64,000 nucleotides of DNA from Lingula anatina (lineage: Eukaryota; Brachiopoda; Lingulata; Lingulida; Lingulidae): positions 95,210 to 159,209 of the forward strand of contig NW_019775685.1 of assembly GCF_001039355.2 (NCBI RefSeq), given 5' to 3'. Under the pieces are notes generated by a model. That model saw nothing but the letters and a program-made list of their open reading frames with translations. It ran no database searches and was not told the DNA's origin. Below are positions 11,351-25,024 of the stretch, piece after piece; within the stretch, counting starts at the first letter, position 1; each line of letters starts with the position of its first letter. A program made the position numbers and the translations under genes.

Positions 11351-14300
11351 GAATTGGCTTGAATGAGCTACGTGTAGTAGGCCTATGAAAGGAATACCCA
11401 ACAGATGTCTCGCGATGGAATCTCGACAAAATTATGGGTGTCTAGTGCGCGTATTTATGTTTCTTTTCTTACTATTGTCAATTGAACACATAGAAAAGGA
11501 AAATGAGAGTTCCAAAAACGGATTTAACTGTCTGGAGTCAATCATACGATCCACTGGATCATGTACTTAATTCTTTCCGAAAATAATTCCAAATTGATAC
11601 TAATGAAATGCACGCATTTTTTCTGTTGCAAATCACCTAAAACACGAACTGTTAACATCGATGCCTAGTTCAAAACACCCTTTCATGGTCCATTTGCGTG
11701 CATACCTAACTACGGCGACGGCGCCATAAAGAATTTTACCACTCCAAAACCTAGGCACGAATCATGTCAATAATATGTAAAAAAAAAAATACATACCATG
11801 TGCGCACGTGATGCCCTCATAGCCGTCAACACACATGCACGTGAAGTTAGCAGCGTCGTCTATACACGTGCCGTTATTGTCGCACGGGGAACTGTCACAC
11901 TCATTAATCTCTGTTTAATCAAAGCAAGTCAATTTTTGAAGTTGCATTTGGCTTCCCATGTAAGTTATCTATGATTTGTTAATAAATGCTTTTCTTTTGT
12001 TTTTCTTTGCTTTTGTTTGTTATTTTGTTTCTTCTCTTTATAGTTTAATCAATATCATAGAAAAGAATTTGCATGGTATCTATCATTTTGGTAGCATACT
12101 AATGTATTTCGAAAATCGCAAAAAATATAGTTGAGGAAAATGAGAATTCGTACCTATCGTTGTTGGAATTACATCAGTCGTTACATCTACTGGTACGGTG
12201 CTGATATTGAAGCTTCCTTCCACTGAAAGAAAATGCTCTCTTTAAATTAAGTATGAAAATCTAAATAGATTTACGAATGGTTGAATATGTTAATTAGTAA
12301 AAAACGCATTGGTGAATAGAAGAAAAAGCTCATGTACCAACAAGCAAGTGAATAAATAGAACAACCACAAAAATAGATAAATAGGCACAAATTAATATTT
12401 TCAACGCTTTATACGTTTTATCGTGAGTTTGTATCACTCCATCCATTGTCTAACCTGCTGTTATGTTTACAATTTCCGTAGTTAAATCACGTTTATATGT
12501 CCTTCCATCCGTAGTGTACAGCGTGGAGCTTGAATCTGTCGTCAAACCTTTCACCTTTGACCCCGCGGTGTCAGGTGTCACTGTGTCCGCAGTCGTTAAC
12601 GTCTCAGACCCGATGGTCGTGGAACTTTTTGTAGTGACATCATCGTCAGTGATATTAGGGTAGTCTGTACCGGTGAGGCCTATACGTGGAATGTAAAAGT
12701 ATAGAGACTAGTTTTGACAAAATTTAAATGAAAAAGCACTACAATTTCAGGTAATGGTCGAAGTAACCTGATAGATCATCAGAAGAAGAAAAAGAGAGAG
12801 CTATAATACCGTATGCTGCCACGAATTTTAGACTGCAACGTGAGCAAAGGTAATAACCGGATTTATGATTTTTCTTTTTTTCTTTCTTTTTTTTTTTTTT
12901 TTTTGGGGGGGGTGTCTGGATAGGACAGTTTATGTTACTGATCATGAATAACGAATAACGACTGAACAGTTGTTAAAACAATTGCATAAACCAAAACACA
13001 TTAATGGCATCGTCAAATTGCAGGCAAAGCTAAGGCAAATTTTAAGTCACAATATACCCTAAGATTACACCGACGTACCTTGGCCCGCTGCTGTCGTCTG
13101 CTGTGGTGACGTCACTGCTGTCGTCTGCTGTGCTGACGTCATTTCTGTTGCCTGCTGTGTTGACGTCACTGCTGTCGTCTGCTGTGGTGGCGTCACTGCT
13201 GTCGTCTGCTGTGGTGACGTTACTTGTGACGTCTGTTGTGGTGATGTCAAGCTGCTGGGTAAGGTGGAAGTTAACCCCTCTTCTACTGTGGAATCTCCCG
13301 GTCCCTCTGTAAACGTACTTAAGGCTGTAGAGCCGCTGGCATACTTTGTAGAAATACTGCCCTGGCTGAAAAACTCGTTAGTCTCAGTTGAGTGGGATTG
13401 ATCATGGGATTGATGTGCGTCGGCTGTGGGGGTTAAAGAAATACCAGTAGTTTCCATTTGGCGATATGTACTGTACTGCTCCGTTGTTTGTTCGGCGTCA
13501 TTCCTTCCCGTTGTTATCACGCCATTGCTGGCAGTGGACAGACCCGCCGTGCCGCTCGTTACGCTGTTTACGTACGCTGCGGTGCCGCTGTCCGCGGAGC
13601 CTGACGGAGAAGCGTCGTTTTGGTCAGTGAAACCTGTGGCAGAGATAGAGCTACTTGGCGAATATCTCGTCGTCGTCCAGTCATCGGACGGGGATGTCTC
13701 GTCTGGATCTGATGTTCCTCCGACAGCTGTTTGAAGCTCATTATTTGTAGGCGTGTTTCCAGCAGAAGTTTCTGCCTCTGTTCTCGATACAGATGAAGTT
13801 TTGAACGCAGACGTTTGTAAATCAGCAGTAGGAAGCAATGTTAATGCATTATCTTCTGTAACAGTGATTTCTGAATCTTGTTGTTTTGCTGTGGGTGTTA
13901 CAGTTGGTTTGAACTGACCTGCGCCTACTCCGTCCGTTTCAGATTGCGTTGTTGTCGACATTTCCCCGTCATGAAAACCAATTGTGTTGGTTGAGATTAC
14001 CGCACCGTCAAGGCTGATTGTGCTAGATGTGACAGGTTCCCCTCCAGATTCCATTGTGCTGCTATTTAACTCTCCATCATTGTTAATTGTCACATTTGTA
14101 ACTGAGCCGCCGCCCGAATTGATCAAGGATGTGGTGCCTTCGTTGGTTACCAACGTTGTTTTTGTCACAGATAACTCATCAATTTTATATAAACGTGTGC
14201 CCTTTTCTACCTCCGTTGATAACGGTACCGGATTTTTCTCTGTATTTAAGTCATCATTATCGGTATTTATCTCTTCAGACATCGTCACGCTTTCCTCCGT

Positions 14301-14426
14301 TGATGTTATTATACTCTCCTCGGTGCTAAATGCGTTTGTAATCTCTTCCTTTGCCGTCATCTGTGCTCGGCAGAGTTGTGCGTCAAGCAAGCAGTACCCA
14401 AGAATAAGATAGGCAAGGTGTTTCAT
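10120..14426 (-). CDS. Secreted/surface mucin-like protein with three EGF domains, copy 2 (3' incomplete)
   Basis: Six exons on the minus strand: 14426-13079, 12664-12455, 12222-12154, 11910-11797, 11122-11006 and 10233-10120, all joined in phase 1 (657 codons plus one base). The architecture matches copy 1: signal peptide ([12 protein letters not shown]...), Thr/Ser-rich mucin region, PQQ nine-residue repeats (six units, one fewer than copy 1), Thr-rich stem, then EGF domains. A third EGF exon ([10 protein letters not shown]..., six cysteines) follows after a sequence gap. Each EGF domain sits in its own 114-117-nt symmetrical 1-1 exon, the classic unit of extracellular exon shuffling. No transmembrane exon or stop was found before copy 1 begins. 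Whether the third EGF exon continues this copy depends on the assembly around the gap. Confidence 0.82.
10313..10451. other. Sequence gap flanked by poly-T
   Basis: 139 undetermined bases lie between T runs of about 34 and 24 bases, within the intron between EGF exons of copy 2. The gap size and order are not verified by sequence. Confidence 0.97.
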
Positions 14427-14499
14427 CTGAAAATAAATATTTATGGTGAACCTTTGCTCTTCTTCAAAGCTTTTTTAAAACCTGTTTTATTCTGTTCAC

Positions 14500-14530
<31 letters not shown>

Positions 14531-15208
14531 TTATTTTTGCGGGTGGGTGGGTGGATGGATGGTGACCAATTCATTAAATGTACAAAACGTAAAATGATCT
14601 AGAATGCTTACTTCTCCATGGATTGATTAAAGAATTTTAAAACGGTCCTTTTAAAAGCAATCAGGAATAGGATAAGAAAAAGATATTGCAAAGCACATTA
14701 GTGCGTGAATTTCCTGACCCTGGCAAATCTATAATTCTCACACGATGATCTTTTTGCATGTTCACTCGCTAACCTTCCAGACAGTGGAAGGTGTTAAGGG
14801 TTTTCAAACTGCAATAATCTCATAAAATCTCCCTGGGTCAATTCCCTGTCGAGCCTTACCTGACACTTGGTCTTGTTAATTTTCTTGTAGTCATGTCAGT
14901 TATGAACGTAACATGTACGCGCACATAAATACTATTCAATACATTTCTCAATTCATTTTTTGGGGTGTTAATTTATTTGATAATACTGAGTGCAGAATAA
15001 TTATTTATTCATGAACACGTGTATAATGCAAAGTAAAAACTCGTGTTCCAACGTCGTCCATAAGGTCCCAGGATATACAGTGCCAACGGCAAAACGAACT
15101 CATCGTTTGTCTCTCTATACTTTATTACATTACATTACATAAACCTATGTATAGCTCATGGTGAATTATGACAATAGCTTATAATTATGACCAGACGAGT
15201 TAAGAGAC
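10494..15208. repeat. Duplicated segment, copy 2
   Basis: Counterpart of 4544-9802, with introns and flanks conserved at roughly 97-99% by eye. Homology begins at 'ttcatttttcattcaaaag' and ends at 'gacgagttaagagac', after which the sequences differ completely. Confidence 0.85.
10581..10845. mobile_element. Two small insertions present only in copy 2
   Basis: Compared with 4625-4645 in copy 1, this interval carries a 27-bp insertion containing a perfect 22-bp palindrome (10581-10602, CCAAGGAGTTA and its complement). After a short shared stretch comes an insertion of about 229 bp (10617-10845) starting near TAAGTTGGTACCC and a run of ten A's. A GGTCTCGAAT-like stretch on the minus strand loosely recalls a tRNA B box, so a SINE is possible but not shown. 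Confidence 0.5.
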
Positions 15209-16485
15209 AAAATGCCTTACCTAAAATGAAGGTAAAATACTTGTAAATAATTTTTAGCCTCTTGTTTTCCTATTTGGTTAAACTGAGGTATTTCTTTCTG
15301 CTAAAAGTTTCTTATAACACACGGTAAAGTGATACGTAATGATCTTGGGCGGTGTCACAAACAGGAAAATTACACTCACGTATGTCCGACAAATTGTTTT
15401 CTATGGTGCAATGAAATAATATGAAATAATTTTTGGGGCGTCTTTTCTCTCTTTGACAAATTTGTTAATTTGTGACGGTAAAAAAAAATTCAATGGTTCC
15501 GAAAAATGCAATGCAATGTTAAATATATAGAGTTGTCAAAATCCACATTTCTCTAGCTTTAATAGTTTTAAGACGTAACTTTTCTAAACAGCAGTGGCTA
15601 TGACCGGGATAAATGAAACATCAATTTGGTGAATTTTTTTATCCAGACAACCTGGGGAGATGGGTTGTCCAAAATAAGATCGAACTCTTTTACCAATTCC
15701 ATTGTGTCAGTAATGTTATTCCCAGGAATGGAAGCCTGGGGTCCCATATGATTAGTAAAGGTTAGGGTTATTGAGGGATATCGGGGTTAGTAGGCCTATA
15801 TGGAACGAATGTCACCTGTACAGAGTAATGGAAAACGGTCAACTTGTACTAGCGGACTGTCACATGGGCATTCAGTACAATTTTACCTTAACACCACAAG
15901 CAGCCGGGCAAAACAATTTAGTTTGAAGAACCACATCTGTCGATCAAACCAAAACTACTGGCAGCATGTGGGCAGATTGTATTTAATTTTTCCCATGTAC
16001 TCAGACCCAATCATTGTGGATTATTAAAAAAGTATCCACTTGTAATGTATTTGATAAATACCAAGTGGTGCGCAATTCATAATGTCGCAGAAAAGTCTCA
16101 CCAATTGGCGAAAACATCAATAATAGAGTGTCAAAACAAAGACAAAGCACTATTTGATTCATGGTTCTTGGAAACAATAGATCGGTACAGAAACTTGACA
16201 ATTCATGTAAGCTTAGACGGCGGGTGAAGGCGATTAACAATGCAATTAATGACGCACGCAAATTCTGTGGTTTGTTTTTAAAAATAATCTTCGTTGTTTT
16301 GAGTGCGCTGCTGTGAACCGTGCGCTCTGCTCGTCTCCGTTCCGTGAGCAAATGTCAAAGTGCTTTTCAAGAAGTGAGGTAAGACAGATAGCGAACGCAT
16401 TATCCTATTCATTACACCTATCACGAACAATTACACTGTGAACGGTAGAATGGATAAGAAGCAGTACATAATGCGTGGTTCATGT

Positions 16486-16525
<40 letters not shown>

Positions 16526-17550
16526 TGTGCGTGTGCGTATAATGGGATTGCAAGAGGGTATACATGAAAAACAACATGGCTGAAAGCGACCATGTACATC
16601 TACCACTGTTTTTCAATCATCTGAAAAGGAAGTTTTCATTACAAAGCACGCCATTAAACAAATGATAACTTAAAGTACTTAGAATAAAGTACACGGTGTC
16701 TCGCCAATGTGTGCAGGTCATAATAGATATTGACCGGAGAAGATTAACTTACCTTTCTGTCAATTACATTCATAACGCCTTAATTGTCCCTCAATTAAGA
16801 CAATCTCCTGAACTTTCTGGAAAACGACAACTGTCGGCTAACCACGAAGATTTCCGTGGGTGACGCGATGAGATATTCTGGCTAATGGCGGAGAAGGATG
16901 ACGCACCAGATGAACGTCTTTTTGTATAAAGTGTGCATTCTCCACCTGCACTGGGTTCTCTTGCAACGTTTGTGGCCTTTGCTGGCCCGCAGATTTGGAA
17001 TCCTGCACCATCGATTCTTTTATGCATGCTTCAAATTAATTTGTCTTGATGATAGACGTGGGCAGTGGGAATATAGCGGGGATGCCGGCCCGGTTGGACG
17101 CACAAGAGACACGCAAATCTCTCATTATTTCATTCTATCGGCCTTGTTTCAGTTCTCAAAATGCGAACACTCAGTGTTTAGCATGTGGCACGTAGCAAAA
17201 ATATAACGACGACAGGGGACATCATTTTAATTTAAAGATAAAATAAAAATTCTTGGAAAGAATCAGGGATGGCATGGAAACAGTGCACTGTATCGCCACC
17301 CTCTTTCTTGTAATAATGAAACTTGCATTGCGCTGTACGGAGGCTCAGTGCAAGATACTCCGAGTATCAGACTCTTCATTCACTTTACGTTTAATCCTCC
17401 ACTGTGCAAGGGTACCATTAATATCACCCATTTTAATTTATTCTACCATCATCGTGTTTGAGGCAATCAGTCTCACATATAGCTATGCACGTGCAAACCT
17501 GTCGCGTGCTCTCACCAGTCAATTGCCTGAATTATATAGTGTTATTTTGG

Positions 17551-17593
<43 letters not shown>

Positions 17594-20500
17594 ACGTTTT
17601 TTTTTTTTTTTTTTTTTTTTTGTGTATGTGTGTGTCGTGGATTGGTTGGTGTAAGGGTGCGCGTTCTTGTAAAATCACATTCATGAAGTAGAGCACAGCG
17701 AGGCGAAACTTGTTTTCTACAGAAGCCACCCCCTCCCATTGTGTTACCTTTGTTCCCCCCCCCCCAATCCCATCAGCTCTTCTTTTTTAGTGATGCATGA
17801 AGGGGGTACCTTATTCAACATCTTAACATTCCAGGTGGCATCATTTGATTACTGTTCGATTATATTTCCTGGTCTAAGGCATTCTTTTTATAATATCTCC
17901 CGTCGTCATCGTTTATCTATTTAGTCTCGACACAGATATTGTTTCTCTTTAATTGCCGGCGGTAATCGTAACTTTTGTTCCGGTGACAGATAATTTCCAG
18001 ACAGACGCATGTGGAATGGACGTATTTAATAGAATGTGCGTAACCAGATTTCTGTGGCTGCAGACTCAGTTCTTAAAGTTCTACTTCTTCCGGACAAACA
18101 TACATCATTTTTCATGAATTGTATTTAATGAAATAATGTAAAATGTTTTTCTTTCTTCTTTTTAGAGTATCTTAATGACATAGGGAATACTTGTAGTATT
18201 GTGAAATTTATATCGTTTTTACTTACAATGCGATAGGAGTGACTTGAGTTTTACTTTTCTACACAAAAACAACAAGGATTTAAATTGTATCCTGTTCAAC
18301 ACCAGCCTCTACATGTTGAAGAGTTGGGAAAATATATTATCATCTAGGTAACTTATCTTTTATTTAGAACTACGCCTGTACCAGTAGCAGTCACCAATCA
18401 CAATTTTTAGGTATCTTTTTCTGAACAAGTGGACATTTTACCCCTAAAGTTGACTCACTTTGAGAACTGACATAAAACCTAGATCAAATTTGATTCAGGG
18501 CGGATTTTTTCCTGCCTAAATGGCCTTTCATTTGCCCCCCCCCCACAACCGACACCCAGTACCCTACCCACCCACGCCTTCGGCCCTGATATTGATAATA
18601 CTATAATACCGGGGTAGTACGAACTATGAAAATATAACAACTCGTTGTGCACAGAGTCCGTTGCAGACCGGTCGTTAAGGCCTTTAAGAAAGTGGGCTTA
18701 GATAGAGGATAATTGAGAGATACTTGGTAAAATATTAAAGTCTTATCTCTGTCAGATAGAGCTGATTTATAGAGACCCATTATCTGCAGTAAAGGCAACA
18801 TAAAAGCATCTGCATACGAGAGATACTATCATCTCAATTACTGCTAAAAAAATAACAAGCAGTTTTTCCTATGATGTAAGCATATTTCAATGTCTTGCGT
18901 AAACGTTTTTATGCTCATATCAATGTCATTTTCACATTCATCAATTTTCCGTGGTATAACTGCCATTTGACATGTGAACATGCCTTTTCACTTATATATT
19001 AGAATAATTTCATACTCCAAGTGGTTGTATAGCATTAAACAAACTGTTTCCCGTGTGGTGGAAATTCTGTTAATCAGCATCAGGTAATATCACGTTGATT
19101 TAACTCATATCATTTACAACGTCATTTCGCACTTCAAAATCCGCTAAACGTTTTCTGCAGAGCGTGCCCGAGTTAAATGTACGGAAACAGCCGAGGTTTG
19201 TCGAGTGATCAGGAAGGTGTATACTTAAAAACGTGTGCAGATTGGTTTTCAACTTTGAACATAGCAAATCATTAAAAAACACAATTCCTTTAACTTCTTT
19301 CGCTAGAATTGAGATCCAAACTTGAAATTAAAAAAGATTAAACAGTTTTGAAAGTATTTTCCGATTAGAGAATCTCTTAAGTTAACCAATATCGTTCATT
19401 GCCTGTTTTTGTAATCTTTCACTAATTTATTTAGTGTTGATTAATTGTTTTTTTTTTTCATGTTAAAAAAGAAGCTATACAAGGAAAAATGGTTTGTCAA
19501 ATGTTGCTTTTATAAAAAAAGGCAAGCTTGCAGACATTTGCAATTGTGCTTATCAATAAAACAAAATGAACGGATGTGACGCATGCCCCAACACTTGATG
19601 CCTAGGTACGCTAATACAGTGTAATATACGCTACGCTAATATAGTAATTAACGGCAGTATCGCAAAAAGGAGCATGTTATTTCCGCAGCCCTGATTAAAT
19701 ATAGCTGTATATTACGTAAGTTTCTCATTTAAATGATCCTGTATGGACTTCTTCAGGAAATATGTCAGGTAAACATTAAAATGTAGGGTATATCATCGTC
19801 ACGCCAGCCGATAATGAGAGATTAACTCACGAAATAGACCTGTTATTATAGACACCGTTGGACAAGCGTCTGGAAGCCTCATTTTCACCATCTAATGAGT
19901 TAACTAATTCTTGGGAAATCGAAACAATGGAGAAAAAAGTTGACGATGAAACTAAAAAGTTACACAAGCTTCTCAGATTGAGGGCCATGGGGAAGATTAA
20001 TTTTAAATTTACCATGTTTTAACCATTAATAAATAAAGTTAGATGAACAAATAAACTAAATTGCACAAATCATGAAATCACAAATCAAATATCCCTTCTT
20101 GTTTGTTGTTATCGCATATCATGTTGATATGAGCCAAGATGAAACAAGAAAGACTGCTCATATAAATAGACGTACAAGCCTCAAGTTGTGGCACGACGTA
20201 CGTAAATACTCAGTATGTTTTGTTTCGCGGCCGCTGGGTCTGAAAAACGGAATAAGAAAGTTTACATGTTGTAGGCGAGGAAATGAGTTTCTAAGGATCG
20301 GAGATCATAAAACGCATTTCCGCGGAGCATGGTCCCACGCGGTCACCCGCGGGAATAGACGAAGTATCCACGCCGCATTATTAAAGTCATGAATCTTTCA
20401 AAAATTATAGATAATACAGAAATAACTAGAATGAAGTCCTTATCTCTCCATGCAGTACGTCGCCTTCTTTTGTAAGGCAAAGGCGTGTCATTCTCGTTAT

Positions 20501-23500
20501 GAAATTAATTTTTAACGCCATCAATCCTTCGGTTACATTGTACCTAAGGGTATTTGAGACCGTCGGGGAGAGAGAGAGAGCGAGAGAGAGAGAGAGAGAG
20601 AGAGACAAAGAGGGGAAGTCAATGTATTTTGGTAGTTATAGTTACCGTAGAAGTACACGATGTCTTATTGTACTTGTGCATGTATGCGCCAAATCCGATA
20701 CCGTATACGTCAATCTAGTTATCGTTATACTGGATATGACACTGGACACTTATCACGACACCGAGAATGATTAATTAAGTTGACAGGAGAGAGGTTCTTC
20801 AATGAGCTGGTCTGAACAAAACAATCGGCTAATCAAGAAGGTAAAATTTTAGTAGTTCCATGACAGTCAACATATTGGAGCCAACATATAGACATTAAAC
20901 ATAAGGCAAAATGTGATGGAACAATGTTCTATAGGTTCCAGGGCAGTGATGCGTTAGAACTAACAAATAGGCATTATACACAAGGCAAAATATGACATAT
21001 ATGGGGGGAATGAGACACATTAATTTAAAGAGGGAAAAAATAAAACATTTCGTATTTTGAAAAGTAGTTTGAATCATACATTAGCCTGAACTTAAAACAA
21101 TGCTAAATGATACCTTTTTATTATACTTGTTTCATAATGGACGTAAAATAGTTTTAAAATGATCCCAGCATATGATGAAACCACAAGCGATCCAGTGTCT
21201 TTTGGAGCCAGGAAGTGTTGAGAACTAAACAAATAAATAGAGTAACAAATGAAATATTTTATTGATAATGTAACTAAACAAATCAAATTTCAGAGGACAA
21301 AAACGGCGAAGATACTAGGAATACTTTTATTTTTGGCACGTCAAATCAATTCGAAGTTACACGTTAGGAGTACATACGTGCATATTTAATAGAACAAATA
21401 CAGACAAGGCGCTTATTAGTACATATCGAGTTGTATTTGTTAAAAGAAGTGAACGGAACTGGAGGCGAAAAAAAGATCAATGACATTTCTGAGGTAGTCT
21501 ACAATCTTCTTGAATTATAATTCTATCTTGTAACATGTAAAGTGTAACAGGACTTTTGTAAAACCCTTGCAACTGATTGGTCACGCTGTTAGTCTAGATC
21601 ACAGCGCCATCTCGCGACAATTCTGAAATGATGTATCCAAAGTCAATATTTGAATGTCTGTATCCGTTCTTATCACATTTAAGGCATTTTCGACAAGAAA
21701 ATGACATCGAAACTGTCAGATTGATTAAGCGTCTATCGAAATAGGGTATATTTAGATCCCGTTTCCACTTCTTATAATAAAATTAAAAATGCATTTACTT
21801 GTACGCGTGTCCATAAATTCGATGTTTTATTCCATTTTTAATTTAATAAATTAGTTATAAATGACTGACCAGCCATCCAGACCACCGTGTCTTCCTGTGC
21901 GTTCCGGAAGAAACTGTCGACGTCGGGCGATTTTCTCCTTATTAAAGTCCGGATTGGGAAATATGAGAAGCTTTGAAGGATAGTCTATGTGGACAAAGCA
22001 AATATGACTTTTGGATATTTTCAAAAAGCGTATAGTACAGCGTGTTGTGAAAGGGTCAAACGAAACATCTTTGTTAATTATAGCTAACTTTCCTGATTCT
22101 AAGTATTTAATAAGGCTCTTTAATAGGCATCTGTATAAGTAAAACGAAACATAGTTGTTGCGAATTTAAACCACTTTGTAATAAACATTTGCAAAGGTAA
22201 GACGAAACATCTTTGCTGAAATTAGATTTTCTGATTTTACGATTTTAAAGACGTAACAAACAACTGACATTGCTGAGTGTCATTGTTTTTATCTTTTCAT
22301 CATCTTGGCCATTTAGCATGTAATGCAATATGATATACTGTGTGCCTTTCATTTGATTTGGTTTTGTTGCCTAGGGTGTTTTATTTGTAATTTATAGGTT
22401 GTGAATAGTTACATTGTAAAAAACGTTCACCTTTACGAAATTATATAATAAACCGTTGAAAATTTATTTTCTCTTCACGGTAATTTACATAATTTATCAA
22501 CCAATTTGCATTTACGTGAGCACATCTATTTTTGAATACGTTTCGAATCACTATACGGACTATACGGAGCAAGGAAAGCCGTTTACGCGAGGCCCACAAG
22601 AAAAATGGTTAAAAAAAACGACCCTTGAAGACGCCGCAGAAGCCGCTCTAATCTCTATCGCCATTTGTGAGTATTTGTGGTGATTAATGCGTTATGTCAT
22701 TTGGGGACAATTTATTACTTTCATAAAGTAATTGTGCTCTGTATAATTGTCACAAGCAGTCAATCATGGCATGCAATAAGATCGCTAGCGTTGATAATGG
22801 TCCAATTATATGGTAGTCTAAGGGAGGCGGACTCCTGTACAATGCTATTGGCACCTTATTAAAAGGTTGGCATTTTTTTCGTTAATTGAGAAGCGTGCAA
22901 CTTAGCTAACTAACAGCCGCATGGCATTGGTCGCGTCCTCTACTAATGTATCTGTTGATTCCTAAAGACATAGAAAACACATGAAAAATGATTTCGTAAT
23001 GTCTTGGTTCAGAGTTTCTATTATCTAATGGGATAGCGACAAAGTGCAGAAAAGTCAGCAGGATCGGTGACTACTCAGTAATAATCTATGTGTTCGAGTG
23101 CCGAAAAAATTACTGCAGAGTGTTTTTGCCAAATTAGAGAATGTCTATATAGAATGATTACAATAATAATCACAGCCCTTTTCTCAGATAATAAGTGTTA
23201 TTATAGCCTAATTCGTTACCCCCTCTTGCTGAAAATCTGCGAAAATGGTAGTCAGGTGTGGTCCGTTAGGGAAGGCGGATGGTACTGTTGATAAATTGAA
23301 CTCGCCTAACTGTAGTGATAGAAGCAGTACATTTGGTACACTGGAAGTGATGGTACCATTTGGCCCTTTTGTAAACAATATGTAGCAGGACCTCAGCGAG
23401 TCAGTTGGGTTTAGTTACACAATCCGCGCTATTGATGTGGTGTACTATTATGAAATGCAACTTTTTTGTTGCTTCCTGTGTCTCGGCCAGTGAAAGTTGA

Positions 23501-24815
23501 GTTAAGGGCACACCAAAATATCTTAAGTTAATAGACAAGGCGTGGGCAGGAATGTGACGACTTGATCTGAGTACAAATGTCGATATTTCTATCATCTCTT
23601 TATAAAAGATGATGCATTACACCCAGTAACAGGTGAGCTTAATATGAATGAGGTGCCAAAATTGGAAATTAATAAAGCACGATTGATACCCGTTTTGTCC
23701 AATGCGACAAATACATACCATGGAAAACATACTACACAAAGGGTTTAGTTTAAATTATACATAGTGTCTATGAAGAAAAAATTATCCAAATGCATGTTGA
23801 AACAGAACACAACACCTAACTCAAGATAGGTCTGATAATTTTTGAGGCACGTATTCGTTTTTCTTTCAATTTGGTATTACTGAAAAGATATTCGACTATT
23901 TCGACAGAAGACACCTTACTGGTTTCTGCAAGAACAGTGCAAATGGTCTTAGCTTGGTTCGTCGATTTAACAAACATGGCCAAGAAATGCAGTCTGGTTT
24001 TGTATGAATTAATGATAACGCAACGATCAATCTGTCTTTATGTCTACAAATTTGTCGCCTCGACAACAATACCAAGATATTAAATTTTCATGTCAAGTGT
24101 TAAGGCGTGACTGTGTTTGTACTTCATCTGAAAAGAAAGTACCCAAAAAGAAGAATTAAATAAAAGAAAAAATTCATTGTAAACATATAGCTCACGCTGA
24201 AGGAGCGTGAAGTCTTCTTCTTCTAGGTAAGTTATGAGTGAATGATGTGTTCCGGTTTAAGGAAACTCCACTTGAATGAAGAAAGAAGAAAAAGAGTGGG
24301 CATGATGCACTACTCAAGGGAAATTGAAAATGCAGCGAAGCTTTCGATTTGAAAGATGTTCATTTCTTGAGATAAATTCATAAAGCATTCAGCAACAGGT
24401 TGTGGCGTTGATGGTAGAGAGAACACAGGTCTGCACTGTGGATGCAATTCAAAATGATCGTCTGCCAAAATTGCCTTTCAAAGTTCCCTTTATTTGTCGC
24501 TGTTAACAACGGTCACTATTTTTCAAAATCTATTCTTTCTCCAACCAACCAACCAGATGTTTAGATATACCACAAATTCTGAGTGCACGCCAACTAAAAC
24601 GAAACCCTCTGGTAAAAAATATCTGTTTGTTTTGACAACACTCTTCCTGAATTATTACCTTAAGCCCGACGGATTATCCAGTAAATTCCCAGAAAACACT
24701 ATAATACAAATAGCATTTATGCGGCCCATAAAATTAATTGCAGGCGCCTCGGCTTAGCATGAAATCTTAATTTTGTACTCTCTACCGCAGTGATCCTTGT
24801 GGGTTAATTGTGAAG
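15209..24815. other. Intergenic region, no confident gene
   Basis: Open frames are short, low in complexity and without splice-supported partners. The stretch holds (GT)n at 16491-16522 and 17553-17592, (GA)n at 20569-20605, an imperfect GGGCCTGA-ended element at 18495-18589, three copies of an ACGAAACAT motif near 22.1 kb, and a 7-bp hairpin at 24192-24210 (TCACGCT-gaagg-AGCGTGA). A compositionally coding-like frame at 22456-22672 ends in a donor-like GTGAGT but is not recognised. Confidence 0.6.
18495..18589. mobile_element. Small fold-back element with TCAGGGC ends
   Basis: It starts TCAGGGCGG and ends GGCCCTGA, mirroring the termini of the clearer element at 59611-59760, with C-rich internal sequence. 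It is probably a diverged or truncated member of the same MITE group. Confidence 0.35.
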
Positions 24816-24976
24816 TGACGTCATGGTGCTCTGTCCGTCCATCTGCCTGGTACTGTACTATCACAAAGCAGAGTAGAATATGCAAATGAGCCAACCGCGG
24901 CTTAGCTCTCAGTTATTATGACGTAGAAGGGATCGCCACTTTTACTTCCCTCTCGCAGGCGGTTACTCTTATAAAG
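24816..24976 (+). promoter_or_regulatory. Promoter of the FMamide-prokineticin gene: CRE, octamer, TATA
   Basis: A perfect palindromic cAMP-response element TGACGTCA lies at 24816-24823 and a POU octamer ATGCAAAT at 24880-24887. A second CRE-like site TGACGTAG is at 24919-24926 and a TATA box TATAAAG at 24970-24976, about 50 bp before the chosen start codon. CREs and POU sites near a TATA box are typical of neuropeptide genes. Use of these sites here is inferred. Confidence 0.7.
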
Positions 24977-25024
24977 GCCCCTGCGAGTCAGTTGGGTTAT
25001 AATGAAGAAGGCAAGATAAGCGCG

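Noticed and set aside
20072-20392. 106-codon plus-strand frame in the intergenic region
   Set aside because: The composition and lack of splice or family support suggest chance.
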